Shown: one piece after another, positions 32,580 to 45,200 of the stretch | How positions within the stretch are numbered: position 1 is the first letter of the stretch | Layout: each line of letters opens with the position of its first letter | DNA from: Arachis hypogaea | Lineage: Eukaryota > Streptophyta > Magnoliopsida > Fabales > Fabaceae | NCBI RefSeq assembly: GCF_003086295.3 | Contig: NC_092047.1 | Location: 65,018,054-65,082,053 of the forward strand | Direction: 5' to 3' | DNA length: 64,000 bases | Position numbers and translations under genes: made by a program | Notes under the pieces: generated by a model | The model's database searches: none | Seen by the model: the letters and a program-made list of their open reading frames with translations, nothing else | Told to the model about the DNA's origin: nothing

Positions 32580-34636
32580 TGATGTGTGGAAAACGATCCA
32601 ACATAAAACTCATCGGCAAGTGGACCGGGTCGCATCAAGTAATAATAACTCACATGAGTGAGGTCGATCCCACAGGGATTGAAGGATTGAGCAATTTTAG
32701 TTTAGTGGTTGATTTAGTTAAGCGAATCAAGTATTGGTTGAGTTGTTTGTAATTGACAGAAACTAAATTGCTTGAAATGTAAAGGGAGAGGGGTAAATTG
32801 TAGGAAATTAAAGAGCAAAGAATATAAATAAGCTGAATCTTAAAGAACAAGAAATGTAAATTACAGAAACTTAGATTGCAAGAAATGTAAATGGCTGAAT
32901 GTTAAAGTGTAAGAAATGTAAATTGCTTGAATTATAAAAGGAATTGGGAATTGGGATTGCAGAATTTAAATGAGAACAAGTGAATTGTAATTAAACAGAA
33001 GAGTAGAAGGTCAATTGAAGTAAAGTAGATCTAAACAGAAAAGTAAAAATGCTTGAGAAATTAAAACAGAAAGTGATGCTTAATTTGCAGCAATTAAAAA
33101 GATGTTGAAGATCTCAGGAGTGGAAGAGACTAGAAAACAAGTCTAGATCTCAAATCCTTCCTTGATCCAACAAGAGCAATTCCAAAAGGAAATGAAAAGT
33201 AAGTTGCAGAAATAAATTGCAGAAGAGTAAAAGAAGATGCAGTAAACAGAAATTGAAATTCAATTATGCAGAAGAAATAAACAAGAGATCTCAAGGTGAG
33301 ATTGAAACAGAAGTTCTTTAATTCTTCACCCAAGATCAAAAGCAAGAAAAGAAAAGAGTGTTCAAGCAAGAACAAGGAAGAAGAGAGATCAATTCCCCTT
33401 CCTAATTCTCCAAGATCCAAGTTGAAAGTAAAGAGCTCTCAAAATTACAAAAATGGAAATTCAAAGAAGAAAAATTCAAAAGTAAGTAAAAGGGTAAGTA
33501 AAAGTCTCCTTTCCTAAATCTAACTAACACCTATTTATACACTTCCTAAATTGGATCTAAGAATTTGGGTGGGCTCTAAAATTTGGTGAAGAAATGAATT
33601 AATTTGAATTTTTGATGAATTTTTGGCCCATGGTGCACCTCCCAGGGGAGAGTTCGGCTCTTGGCAAGAGCTTTGGCCAAGAGCTTTGGTTCCCTTTCCT
33701 TGCTAAAGTGTTGCGTGCCCTTCCCTTGTGACAAGAGAACAAAGCTCTTTGTAAGAGCTTGAAAGCTCTTGGCAAGAGCTTTACTTGTCCTTGAGGTCCT
33801 TGGTTCAAGTCTTGGGTGGAGCACTTGTGGAGCTAATTTCCTTGGCACAAGAGGAGCGCCTAAAGCTTTGCTTCCTTGAGGTGCCCGGTTCAATCCTTGG
33901 TGAAGGAAGTTGCTGGCCATTTTCCTTGGCAAATGAGTGGCGCACAAGGCCTTGCTTCCTTGAGGGACTTAGTTCGAACCTTGGTGAGTGAAAACAAGCT
34001 AATTTTGGCTTGTTTTTCCTTGTGAAGTAGCACTGGCCCCTTCCCCTTGGTCATGGGTTCAAGTCTTGGTTAGTGCATTAATGAGCTTTTCCTTCTTGAT
34101 TTTCTCCAAGGCATGCCCGAAAAAGCTCTTTGGCAAGAGCTTCAAAGCTCTTGGCAAGAGCTTGGCTCTTGTTTCCTTCTTCCATGTGCTCTTGATAAAG
34201 CTCTTGGCAAGAGCTTGGCTTCTGATTCTTTGAAGGAAAGCTCTCCACATGAGCTTTAAAGCTCTTGGCAAGAGCTTTATACCCTTGTTTCTTGAATGCA
34301 TCCACGCTTCTCTTCCTTGTGCCACACTTTCTTTCTTTGCTTAGATCATGCTCCTTAGGCTACGCTTTTCTTATTTTTTTTCTTTTCTTCACCTACAAGT
34401 AATCAAAACAACCAATCAAAGTATCACAAAATTCACAAAGCTTAAAATTCATTTAAAACCAATTAATTTTATTTTAAACTTCATGATTTTGTATCAATTT
34501 AAAGGGTGGTTGATTGATTCAAAGAAACCATGCAATTCCACTCCAAATTGCTAACTTACAATACAAGAAAGTGCATAAAACCTAATAAAAACAAAGAAAA
34601 AGACTAGTAAAACTAGGCTAAGATGACTTGTCATCA
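32580..34636 (-). repeat. E5 3' LTR
   Basis: The LTR is 2057 bp with ends TGATGT...CATCA. About seven copies of the palindrome GCTCTTGGCAAGAGC (and variants) lie at 33655-34280. The TATA box is complementary to 33532-33539. The U5 hairpin stem is CTCAC/GTGAG near 32650. No coding content. Confidence 0.92.
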
Positions 34637-34673
34637 CAACACCAAACTTAAAACTTGCTTGTCCCCAAGCAAG
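34637..34673 (-). promoter_or_regulatory. E5 polypurine tract and stem-loop
   Basis: In element sense, CTTGCTTG, loop GGGA, CAAGCAAG (34654-34673) is followed by TTTTAAGTTTGGTGTTG at the LTR boundary. It is identical to E4 in the stem. Confidence 0.8.
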
Positions 34674-36276
34674 AAGATAATTATGCTCAAAGGTTCTTTC
34701 AATTGGAATGGATTGACGAATAAGTTGTACTGTCCTGTGAGTGAAGTGATTAAGTGACAGTGGGGTGAACTCTAAATTATATGCTCATACAAGGGCTTCA
34801 GTGCTTACTAGTCCCTAGATCCTGGAAGTCTTAGGTCCTAGGACTTTCATCCAAATGGTATCATGGAGATCTCTTTATATGTAATCACCTTGAAGCAGCT
34901 TATGATTTCTATGTTTTGGCCTTGACTCTAAGTGTCATGTCTCAAAGCGGCTCTTTAGATAAGCTTTCAATCAATACTCCTAAACCAGTTAGTTTTAAGG
35001 TATTAGGTGTTAAAGCACCCCTAAGGATTTACTTGCTCAAGCCACTCTCTTTGACACATTCGACCACAAGCATTTACTAGGATAGCAACTCTTTGAGTTC
35101 TTGTTTCTTTCTTCTTTTCTGCCTAATAATTGATGCTCAGAGCCTTGGGCCATGTTCTTTTGTTTTTGTATTTTCTTTATTTTCTCTTGTTTGCTGCTTC
35201 TTTGATCAATAAATGTTTGAAAATCTCCATAATACTTCTTTGAACTCTATGTCCTGCCTATGAGCTCCCATGCAAGTTTTCATAAGCATGCAACCTCAAT
35301 GCATAATCGTATAACTAGAATCACCACTTCTCCTAATCTTTTGCTTGCCTCAAAATTGTTTAATTCCTCAATCCTTCTTTTCAAAAAACTTTCATGTGGT
35401 GCATTTTTGAGATATTGAGTTCAAACAAGTTTGGAGATTATAGGGTTGTGAATGATCAAGCATCTTAATTATTGAATTATAGAGAAACTATGCTAGACAG
35501 GAAGACAGATAGGGGTATATTATCACTTTCAATCATAGCAGTGATGCAAAATAATCACTCAACAATACAACCTTTTGAAGTTTGCTTGCTTTACTCCTCA
35601 TCATCATCATTGCTGGTCTTTACATTCCTTTTTCCTCTTTTTGGTTGACGATGCTTAATTCTTCCAAAAGCTTGTATGATACTCTGCAATGATATTGAAA
35701 GTTGCTTGTTCCCAAGCACTTGAAAAATGGTTAGCATGCATGAGTTATTTGTGGGCTTTTAAACTTACTTTGGTGTGGGAACACCAAACTTAGTACCTTG
35801 CCGATGGTTCTCATGCATCAGACTGACCATATGTAGTACTTTTTTTTCTTTACCAATGATAATAAAACTAAAGATTAGGAAACAGTAGAATAGTTAACTA
35901 GTTTATCTAAATGTTTGAAGCTAGCATTGTGCCGAAGGTGAGAATATGTTTTATGATGAAATTTTGGTGGAACACCAAACTTAGAATACTTCATTCTCCC
36001 TTATATTGTTTTGGTGTGCAACACCAAACTTAGCCTCTTGCAGTATAGATAAAACTAATTGACCTTTTTATTAAAATAGCTATGAAAAGATAACTTTCTC
36101 AGGTTGGGTTGCCTCCCAACAAGCACTTCTTTATTGTCACTAGCTTGACATCCTCCATCCTCTGATCATGGAAGTTGAAGCTTCTGTTTCCTTTGATTTT
36201 CTCCTCTTACTGTGGGCTTTCTTTTCTCCATTTCTTCTTGAGGGACTTCTCTGTGGTGCTTTTCTTTGATGATTGC
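34674..36276 (-). other. E5 non-coding 3' region
   Basis: No credible ORF. AAGTTTGGTGT occurs three more times (complement of 35781-35791, 35972-35982 and 36021-36031), each inside a perfect or near-perfect inverted repeat such as TTTGGTGT/ACACCAAA. A conserved hairpin lies at 36103-36120. Confidence 0.65.
36103..36120 (-). promoter_or_regulatory. Conserved hairpin downstream of the E5 gag-like ORF
   Basis: In element sense, GTTGGG, loop AGGCAA, CCCAAC: a perfect 6-bp stem. Compared with E3 and E8 (GGTGGG/CCCACC), pair 2-17 has changed from G-C to T-A, a compensatory change. Confidence 0.7.
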
Positions 36277-37341
36277 TTATTTTCCCGTAGCCCTCTTCTC
36301 ACTTGCCTCTATGATTGCTTTCCCTTTCTCACACCTGGCAACTTTCTCATTGTCTTTCAGGTTGTCTTCAGTGGCTCTGGGGGAAGTATTTGCCCTTTCC
36401 TCACCCATTTCTGCAAGGTGCTTAGCTAGTTGTGCCATTTGCTTCTCAATTCTTTTGATTGAGGTTTCCTGGTTCTGTGTTATCTCATCTTGGTGCCTCA
36501 TCATTCTCTCTATTAAGATCTCCAAGTTGGTGATCCTCTGAGAGTCTTGCGAGATTGGTTGGTTGTGAGGTGTCTGAGGTTGGAAGGGTGAGTGTTGTGG
36601 TGGTGGTGTGTAGTGGTTGATGTTGGTATGGTGGTGTTTTTGCTGGTTTGGGAGATTGGGGTTGTTGTGGTTGAAGTCCCTTGGTCCTTGATTTTGGTGC
36701 TCACTCCTCCTCCAGTTGTAATGAGTCCTCCAGGGTTGGTTGTACACATCACTTTGGAACTTGTGTTGGAACATGCTTGAGGTACTACTTGGAGAGTGTG
36801 ATTACTCATGATTTTGTTGCCCACAGTTAATTGCTCCAAAACCTTTTTCAGATTGATTCCAACCATGGGGATTTTGAGGTAGGTTATGTGCATTTGCCAC
36901 AGCAGTTCGCAGCTCATCGATTTTTCTGTCCATCAGTTCTAGTTGTTGCTGAAGCTGTTGATGTATCTGCTTGCTTTGGGCCATGATTGTACTAACACCT
37001 TCAATTTCTACTACTCCCTTCTCTTGTGTGAATGATTGCACTTCTACCTTTAGTGTATCAATTCCCTGGGGTTGTTTTAGCTTGGCTAGGAATTCACTCA
37101 TTAGATCCTCCCATCCGATTATGTTTCCTTGTGGGAAGGCTTCAAGCCATTGAGCAACATCGTTCATGATAATGAGCGTATGCTTCAATTCATGTGTTGC
37201 ATTGTTATCTGGGGTGAGGACACTACTCCCATAGTAGCTAGGATTCGTTGACATTTCCTTCATGATCTGCACAGTCACAAACAGTCTAAATGAAGATTGA
37301 ATATACTCATACCAAAATATGGTCAGAGGGTTAGTTGACAC
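36277..37341 (-). pseudogene. E5 gag-like ORF, internally rearranged
   Basis: One frame of 354 codons on the minus strand is broken by a single TAA at 36802-36804 (codon 180). It contains WLEAFPQGNIIGWEDLMSEF, which resembles the gag core of E2/E7 (WLDSQPKDSLNSWDKLVTTF), and then SFTQEKG like their TFRQKEG. The flanking core is missing or replaced. A Gln-rich coiled coil follows. A C-terminal TSIKRIEKQMAQLAKHLAEM matches the NLEAQVGQLSKR helix of the other gags. I read it as a shortened gag, perhaps keeping only RNA- or self-association parts. Confidence 0.65.
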
Positions 37342-37600
37342 AATATGTCAAACAGTTAATAGACTTGAAAGACCAATAGGAGAAAATTGTTTCTCTCGTA
37401 TATTCAATCAAGCAACGGCATAGGATTCACACCGAGCCAGAAAAACCAGAAGAACTCCACTCTATTGCTAAAGTGGGGTTTTAGTTAGCTTAAGCAAAAA
37501 TTCAAACAGTTAGTGGGTTAATCAAGAGTTAAAGAAACAGAAAAGAAAAAGTTCTTGATCTAGATCTCCACTTCACTTAATCATTGTCAATCTAATTCAA

Positions 37601-37618
37601 TCCCCGGCAACGGCGCCA
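37601..37618 (-). other. E5 primer-binding site (tRNA-Asp)
   Basis: The same 18-base site as in E4 and E7, six bases from the 5' LTR end at 37625. Confidence 0.93.
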
Positions 37619-37624
37619 AAAACT

Positions 37625-39702
37625 TGATGTGTGGAAAACGATCCAACACAAAACTCACCGGCAAGTGGACCGGGTCGCATCAAGTAATAATAACTCACAT
37701 GAGTGAGGTCGATCCCACAGGGATTGAAGCATTGAGCAATTTTAGTTTAGTGGTTGATTTAGTTAAGCGAATCAAGTATTGGTTGAGTTGTTTGTAATTG
37801 ACAGAAACTAAATTGCTTGAAATGTAAAGGGAGAGGCGTAAATTGCAGGAAATTAAAGAGCAAAGAAAGTAAATAAGCTGAATCTTAAAGAACAAGTAAT
37901 GTAAATTGCAGAAACTTAGATTGTAAGAACTGTAAATGGCTGAATCTTAAAGTGCAAGAAATGTGAATTGCTTGAATTATAAAAGGAATTGGGAATTGGG
38001 ATTGCAGAATTTAAACGAGAACAAGTGAATTACAATTAAATAGAAGAGTAGAAGGTGAATTGAAGTAAAGTAGATCTAAACAGAAAAGTAAAAATGCTTG
38101 AGAAATTAAAACAGAAAGTGATGCTTAATTTGCAGTAATTAAAAAGATGTTGAAGATCTCAGGAGTGGAAGAGACTAGAAAACAAGTCTAGATCTCAAAT
38201 CCTTCCTTGATCCAACAAGAGCAATTGCAAAAGGAAATGAAAAGTAAGTTGCAGAAATAAATTGCAGAAGAGTAGAAGAAGATGCAGTAAACAGAAATTG
38301 AAATTTAATTATGCAGAAGAAGTAAACAAGAGATTTCAAGGTGAGATTGAAACAGAAGTTCTTCAATTCTTCACCCAAGATCAAAAGCAAGAAAAGAAAA
38401 GAGTGCTCAAGCAAGAACAAGGAAGAAGAGAGATCAATTCCCCTTCCTAATTCTCCAAGATCCAAGTTGAAAGTAAAGAGCTCTCAAAATTACAAAAATG
38501 GAAATTCAAAGAAGAAAAATTCAAAAGTAAGTAAAAAGGTAAGTAAAAGTCTCCTTTCCTAAATCTAACTAACACCTATTTATACACTTCCTAAATTGGA
38601 TCTAAGAATTTGGGTGGGCTCTAAAATTTGGTGAAGAAATGAATTAATTTGAATTTTTGATGAATTTTTGGCCCATGGTGCACCTCCCAGGGGAGAGTTC
38701 GGCTCTTGGCAAGAGCTTTGGCCAAGAGCTTTGGTTCCTTTTCCTTGCTAAAGTGTTGCGCGCCCTTCCCTTGTGACAAGAGAACAAAGCTCTTTGCAAG
38801 AGCTTGAAAGCTCTTGGTAAGAGCTTTACTTGTCCTTGAGGTCCTTGGTTCAAGTCTTGGGTGGAGCACTTGTGGAGCTAATTTCCTTGGTACAAGAGGA
38901 GCGCCTAAAGCTTTGCTTCCTTGAGGTGCCCGGTTCAATCCTTGGAGAAGGAAGTTGCTGGCCATTTTCCTTGGCAAATGAGTGGCGCACAAGGCCTTGC
39001 TTCCTTGAGGGACTTAGTTCGAACCTTGGTGAGTGAAAACAAGCTAATTTTGGCTTGTTTTTCCTTGTGAAGTAGCGCTGGCCCCTTCCCCTTGGTCATG
39101 GGTTCAAGTCTTGGTGAGTGCATTAATGAGCTTTTCCTTCTTGATTTTCTCCAAGGCATGCCCGAAAAAGCTCTTTGGCAAGAGCTTCAAAGCTCTTGGC
39201 AAGAGCTTGGCTCTTGTTTCCTTCTTCCATGTGCTCTTGATAAAGCTCTTGGCAAGAGCTTCAAAGCTGTTGGCAAGAGCTTGGCTTCTGATTCTTTGAA
39301 GGAAAGCTCTCCACATGAGCTTTAAAGCTCTTGGCAAGAGCTTTATACCCTTGTTTCTTGAATGCATCCACGCTTCTCTTCCTTGTGCCACGCTTTCTTT
39401 CTTTGCTTAGATCATGCTCCTTAGGCTACGCTTTTCTTATTTTTTTTCTTTTCTTCACCTACAAGTAATCAAAACAACCAATCAAAGTATCACAAAATTC
39501 ACAAAGCTTAAAATTCATTTAAAACCAATTAATTTTAGTTTAAACTTCATGATTTTGTATCAATTTAAAGGGTGGTTGATTGATTCAAAGAAACCATGCA
39601 ATTCCACTCCAAATTGCTAACTTACAATACAAGAAAGTGCATAAAACCTAATAAAAATAAAGAAAAAGACTAGTAAAACTAGGCTAAGATGACTTGTCAT
39701 CA
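37625..39702 (-). repeat. E5 5' LTR
   Basis: The LTR is 2078 bp. It matches the 3' LTR apart from about 40 substitutions and one extra 21-bp 'tcaaagctgttggcaagagct' type unit near 39260. The TATA box is complementary to 38577-38584. Confidence 0.92.
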
Positions 39703-39707
39703 CAAAG

Positions 39708-40057
39708 TATGGACTATTATATATTGTTGGAAAGCCCTGGATGTCTACTTTCCAACGCAATTGGAAGCGCGCCATTTGAAGTTCTGTAACTCCAGAAAAT
39801 CCACTTTGAGTGCAGGGAGGTCAGAATCCAACAGCATCTGCAGTCCTTCTTCAACCTCTGAATCTGATTTTTGCTCAGGTCCCTCAATTTCAGCCAGAAA
39901 ATACCTAAAATCACAGAAAAACACACAAACTCATAGTAAAGTCCAGAAATGTGATTTTTTAAGTAAAAACTAATAAAAATATACTAAAAACTAACTAAAT
40001 CATACTGAAAACTATGTAAAAACAATGCCAAAAAGCGTATAAATTATCCACTCATCA
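39708..40057 (-). repeat. E1 5' LTR, right part
   Basis: It resumes the E1 LTR after the E5 duplication and ends with the LTR start (complement TGATGAGTGG, one change from TGATGAGCGG). It is followed by the E1 duplication TTGGG at 40058-40062. Confidence 0.9.
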
Positions 40058-40704
40058 TTGGGCCTTTGTTGAAGTAAGAAAGAATAGGTCTCATAATGTT
40101 GAAGAGGGCAATTGGCAAATCACCTTTTTGATCTTCATGGGTGCTCAATTAAACTGGTGCTAGTATTAACATTGGCCTCAACGTTTGCAAGAAAATGTTG
40201 AATCAAACGTTGGCTTGAGAAAGAATTTCCAAAGGACTGGGCGTTGGTGCCAACGTTGGACTCAACGTTGGTGCACCAACGTTTTTCCACCCACGGGTGA
40301 GCGTCGCCTACGCGTACGCGTCAAAACGGCGTTTTGCGCGTGTGCATCGCTCACGCGTGGGTGTATCTGGCCAAAATATGCAATCACGCGTACGCGTGGT
40401 CCACGCGTGAGCGTCGATTGCAATTCTTCAAATCCAATTTTTGGGTAGCTCATCGCGGACGTTGGAGGCAACGTTTGAGGTAGCGTTGGACCTCCAACGT
40501 TTGTTTGGTTACGCGCACGCGTGAATGGTCAATTTTTCCATTGCACGCGTGCGTGTGACTCATGCTTATGTGTGGATTAAGAATTTTTCCACTTTCACGC
40601 ATACGCGTCACCCAAAATTTTTCTGGCTCCAGAATTGAAAACCATTGAAGATGTTGGAGGTAACGTTGGACCTCCAACGTTCTTTCCAACACCAGCACCA
40701 GCAT
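40058..40704 (-). repeat. Old LTR fragment, right part
   Basis: This continues the sequence interrupted at 240. It is non-coding and holds a dense set of palindromes, of AACGTTGG/CCAACGTT type and of CACGCGTACGCGTG type, so it mixes motifs used separately in E4 and E8. It is cut at 40704 by E8. AGCAT (40700-40704) would be the E8 duplication if the boundary is right. Confidence 0.55.
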
Positions 40705-42233
40705 TGACGGGCGGAAAATTACCGATTTAGAATTTATAATAAGAACACCATTGCAAGTACAGTTCTTAACCAATGAAAATTTCGCTTATCAATTTAAAAA
40801 GAGTTGTCACAATTTAAGAATAAAATACTGGGAGTAGAATTTCCTGGTCGTCTCCCAACGAGTTGACAAAAGAGTGCAATTTATTGGTCAGGAATTTTCT
40901 GAGAAATTTTGGAGTTGGAAAACGAAAAATAAAATGATTATTAATTAATGCAATAAAAATTAACAAGAGGTTTTATATATTTGAAATAGAAAGCCTTGAC
41001 TGGGAGAAGATTAATCAGAATTTCTATCCTTGTTGAAATGTCTGAAGTATAATAGTAAGAGGTTGTTATTCAACTTAGTTATCCTTTACCTAATAAAGGA
41101 AAGTCAAGTAACTAACCAACTCTGATTCACAAGTCCTAATCCTCTCCTAGGGAAGGATTAGAGTAAGTGACTAGAGAGTCAGCCAACAACTTCCAATTAC
41201 AAATTAACACTTGGGTATTCCAATTCAAGGGTCTCCTATTAATCAACTCCCAGGTCAAGTTGGGAGTCTACTCCATTGACATGAGTGCCATTTTCATAAA
41301 CATATAAAGGGAGTGAAAAGAAGACATGGTAATTCAAATATGGTAATAACAGAAAATTAATTAAAGGTAAAAATAACTCTTTGCGTTAATAAATTCCAAA
41401 ATCGAAGATATCCATATGTTACTCGGAACAAACTGAATAGAAAGTAAAAGAGTAAGGATTGATGAAAGCAAACTGTAATGATATAGACATCAAACGGAGG
41501 TTGTAACTCTTTGCAATATTCAAATCAAAAGCACAAAATTAGAAATCTATGAAGGTGAAGAACCCTAGAGGGAGTAGTAGTTTTCTCTCTAAGATTCAAA
41601 GCTAAAACTAAAATTGTGTAAAAATGAATGTGTCTTGAGTTTCTACTTGTCCCCTGGCTCTAGTATGTGTTTATGGGCCAAAAACTGGGTCTAAAACCAA
41701 CCCAAAATTGCCCCCAGCATCTTCTGTAATTTCTGCATGTGGCGCACATCACGCATACGCGTAAGTCATGCGTACGCGTCGATGGTCTTCTGCGCGTGTC
41801 ACGCGTGCGCGTCAGTCACGCATGCGCATCGATATGCGACTTTGCTGGTCACGCGTATGCGTCAGTCGCGCGTGCGCGTCGCTGTAAAAAGCTCCAAGTC
41901 ACGCGCACGTGTGAGCCATGCGTGCGCGTCGATCCTCGCTAGTCATCTCCTTTATTTATTGTGTTCCTACCATTTTTGCAAGCTTCCTCTCCATCCTCTA
42001 AGCTATTCCTTCCCTATATAGCCTGGAAACACTTAATACACAAATCACGGCATCGAATGGTATAAAGGGGAATTAAAAATACAAAATTCAAAGGCTTAGG
42101 AAGCAAGTTTTCAATCATAGAACCAAATTGGGAAGGATTTGTAAAACCATGCAAATTGTATGAATAAGTGTGCAAAGAATTGATAAAAACCACTCAATTT
42201 AGCACAAGATAAATCATAAAATAGTGGTTTATC
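40705..42233 (-). repeat. E8 3' LTR
   Basis: It starts TGATAAACCACTA on the minus strand (at 42233) directly after the PPT. It carries a CpG-rich array of CACGCGTACGCGT-type units at about 41749-41932 and the GACGACC block of U5 near 40843-40855. The left end at TGACGGGCGG (40705) is chosen from the TG...CA rule and loss of similarity, so it is less certain than the right end. Confidence 0.75.
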
Positions 42234-42273
42234 AATCTCCCCACACTTAAACATTGGCATGTCCCCATGCTAA
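42234..42273 (-). promoter_or_regulatory. E8 primary PPT and stem-loop
   Basis: In element sense, TTAGCATG, loop GGGA, CATGCCAA (42254-42273, eight pairs including one G-U) precedes TTTAAGTGTGGGGAGAT and the LTR. The GNRA loop is kept although the stem differs from E2, E4 and E5. Confidence 0.78.
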
Positions 42274-45200
42274 GCTCAAGGAGACCAAAAGAATGAATGG
42301 GATAAAGTAAGACTCATGCAATGCAACCTATGTATATGAATGCAACTATATGTTAAGATGTTTTTGCCTACTTAGTTAAAAGTAAACAAGTTCTCCAAGA
42401 CAAACATAAATCAGATTCCACTAATTCAAATCACACAATAAAAGACAAGTAAACTTGTAAGAAGATAGCTCATGAAAGCAGGGAACATAGAATCAAGCAT
42501 TGAACCCTCACTGGAAGTGTATATATACTCTAATCGCTCAAGTGTCTAGGGTTAATCCACTATACTCTTCTCTAGTCGTGCTTTCTAAAACTTTGTTCTT
42601 CGTCTAACCAATCAACAAATATTTAGTGTACAAATACAAATATCATGAGGTCTTTTCAAGGTTGTAATGGGGCTAAGGTAAGGGTGAGGATATATGTATG
42701 GCCAAGTGAGCTATAATATGAATCTTTGACTAACCTAAGTTTTCACCTAATACACAAACACTCTATATAACTCTAAAATCATCCCTAGCTACCCAAAAAT
42801 CCCACTTTTGCATCACATACTCATGTATCAATTTTTTTAATTCCATTGATGACAAGTCATCTTATGCTAGCTTTTCAAGCATTTTTCACTTGTTTCATTA
42901 GGTTTTATGCACTTTCTTGCATTATAAGTAAGTGGTTTGGAGTGGAATTGCATGGTTTTGTTGAATCAATCAACCACCCTTTAATTAATACTAAATCATG
43001 AGGTTTAAGCTAAAATTAATTGGGTTTTGAATGAATTATAAACCTTGTGAATTTGGTGATACTTTGATTGGTTGTTTTGATTATTTGTAGGTAAAGAAAA
43101 GAAGAAAACAAGAAAGCGTAGCCTAAGAAGCGTGGCCCAAGGAAGAGAAAAGTGTGGCAAAAAAAACAAGGAAGCGTGGCACATTGAAGGAGGAAAGCCA
43201 CATCGCTCTCTTCAAGAGCTCAATGCTCTCCAAGGGAGCATTATAATGATCCAAGAAAGCAAGGCTTGGATGTTACGCTCTCCTTGAGAGCTGAGCACTA
43301 TAATGAACCAAGGAAGAAAGGGAAGAAGCACAATGCTCAGCTCTTGCCAAGAGCATTATCGGGGGCCTTCCAAAAATAAAGTCAAGGAAAAAGCTTGCCA
43401 ATGCTTGCCACAAGGTTCGAACTCATGAGCAAGGGGGAGTGGGGAGCGCTACTCACAAAGGAAAATAAGCCAAAAATGGCTAAAATGCCACCCCCAAGGA
43501 TCGAACCAAGCACCTCAAGGAAACAAGCAATAAGGTGCCACTTTGTGCACAAAAGAAAGAGGCCAGTGCATGTATCCCCAAGGTTTCGAACTTGAGACCT
43601 CACCAAGGCAAAGGGAGTGCTGCGCTCTTGCCAAGAGCTGAGCGCAACTCTCCTTATTCCTTGATGTATGAGGTGCGAGTGTGACACGGCCAGGGAAGCA
43701 TGACACGCACAATTTGGCACAGTTAAGGAGCTTGGTGCGCGCAAGATAAGCCTCAAGGTAGCAAAGGGAGTGCTGCGCTCTTGGGGAGAGCTGAGCGCGA
43801 CCCTGATGCTGTCCAGGGAGCTTGGAACGCTACAAAGGGCCAAGGGAATGAGCACCAATGCTGCGCTCTCCCCACCAACTGAGCACACTATTGGGAACAA
43901 GCACCCATGGGCCAAGATTGAACAAAAATTCAATTTAAATTCAATTCTTCACCAAATTAAAAAGCCTACTCCAAATTCTAAAATCCAAAAATAGGAAGTG
44001 TATAAATAGAAGCTAGTTTGAGTTAGAGAGGACCTTTTTGCTTACTTTTGAATTGTTAATTTTATTTTCTAGCTTTGGAGGTTTGGAAATTGAGGAGATA
44101 ATTGAATTCTCTTCTTCTTTGTTCTTGCCTCAACCCTTTTCATCTTTGTTTTGGATCTTGGGTGGAGAATTGACAAAATTCTGTTTCAATCCCACCTTGA
44201 TATCTCTTTGCTTGTTTTCTGCCTAATTCTAGAAACTGTGATTTGAATCCAAATTCTGTTTACTGCTCTCTTCTACTTCTTCTGCAATTTACTCTTCCAT
44301 TTCGTTTGCAATTGTTCTTGGTTGGATCAAGGAAGGAATTGAGATCTAGACTTGTTTTCTAGTCTCCTCCAACCTTGAGATCTTCAACTTCCCTTGAACT
44401 ATTGCAATTGAGCTACAGTCTGCTTTCTGTTTGGATTTTCAACAATTGTTCTTTTCTGTTTAGATCTGTTGCATTTCAATTCATACTTTACTTCTCTGAT
44501 TTATGCTATTTACTTTCTCTTGTTTAATTTCTGCAATCCCAACTCCCAAATCCTTTTATGATTCAAGCCTTTTACATTTCTTGCACTCTAAGTTTCATCT
44601 ATTTACGTTTCTTGCTATTTAAGTTTCTGCACTTTACATTACTTGCACTTTAAGATTCAGCTCTTTTAATTCTTCTGCACTTTAAATTCTTGTCAATTAT
44701 CCCTCTCCCTTTAAATTTCATGCAATTTAGCTTCTGTTGGATACAAATCACTCAAATCAACTCTTGTTCGCTTGACTAAATCAACCACTTAACTAAAATT
44801 GCTCAATCCTTCAATCCCGGTGGGATCGACCTCACTCTAAGTGAGTTATTACTACTTGATGCGACCCGGTACACTTCCCGGTGAGTTTTAGGTGTTGGAA
44901 TTCCGTTTCCAACCTATCATCCATCACATATGCATTGATCTTTTTATTGAACTTAGCATTGGGGTGATTTTATCCCCTATATATATATATATATATATGA
45001 AAGCATAATATATTAATGCATATGGTTTTTTTTTTCAATTTTTTTCACATGAGTAAGCACCCAAATTCCTAATATTTTTGTCAATAAAACATAACACCTT
45101 CTCATCAACCCAAGTTCTCATAATTCTCCACACTTAGTTGACACACAATCTCTATCTTAAGCTAACCAAAGGTTCAAATGGGGTAATTAATTATTTTTTT

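Larger units (their letters stand above)
32580..39702 (-). mobile_element. E5: non-autonomous LTR element with a rearranged gag-like ORF
   Basis: CAAAG at 32575-32579 and 39703-39707 flanks this 7.1-kb element in the E1 5' LTR. On the minus strand it has 5' LTR 37625-39702, tRNA-Asp PBS, a gag-like ORF 37341-36277, a hairpin, non-coding sequence, PPT and 3' LTR 32580-34636. There is no protease, RT or integrase. The LTRs differ at roughly 40 positions by eye, about 2 %, plus a 21-bp array unit. Confidence 0.92.
241..40057 (-). mobile_element. E1: Athila-like LTR retrotransposon, heavily interrupted and internally deleted
   Basis: E1 is bounded by LTR copies at 241-1891 and 31334-40057 and by the 5-bp duplication TTGGG at 236-240 and 40058-40062. 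It is transcribed on the minus strand, so the left LTR is its 3' LTR. Only about 1.4 kb of interior remains (1892-3277), holding the polypurine tract, the 3' untranslated region and the tail of ORF3. E2 inserted at 3278, and a later deletion removed the end of E2, the rest of the E1 interior (PBS, gag) and the edge of its 5' LTR. The 5' LTR is also split by E5. E1 belongs to the family of E2 and E7. Confidence 0.85.

Noticed and set aside
40058..40704. Host intergenic DNA or a host gene between E1 and E8
   Set aside because: It rejoins with 1-240 as an LTR resembling S1; no exon-like sequence is visible.
43382..43933. 183-codon minus-strand ORF
   Set aside because: It lies wholly inside solo LTR S2 across its repeat array, opposite to the LTR sense, with no recognisable domain.
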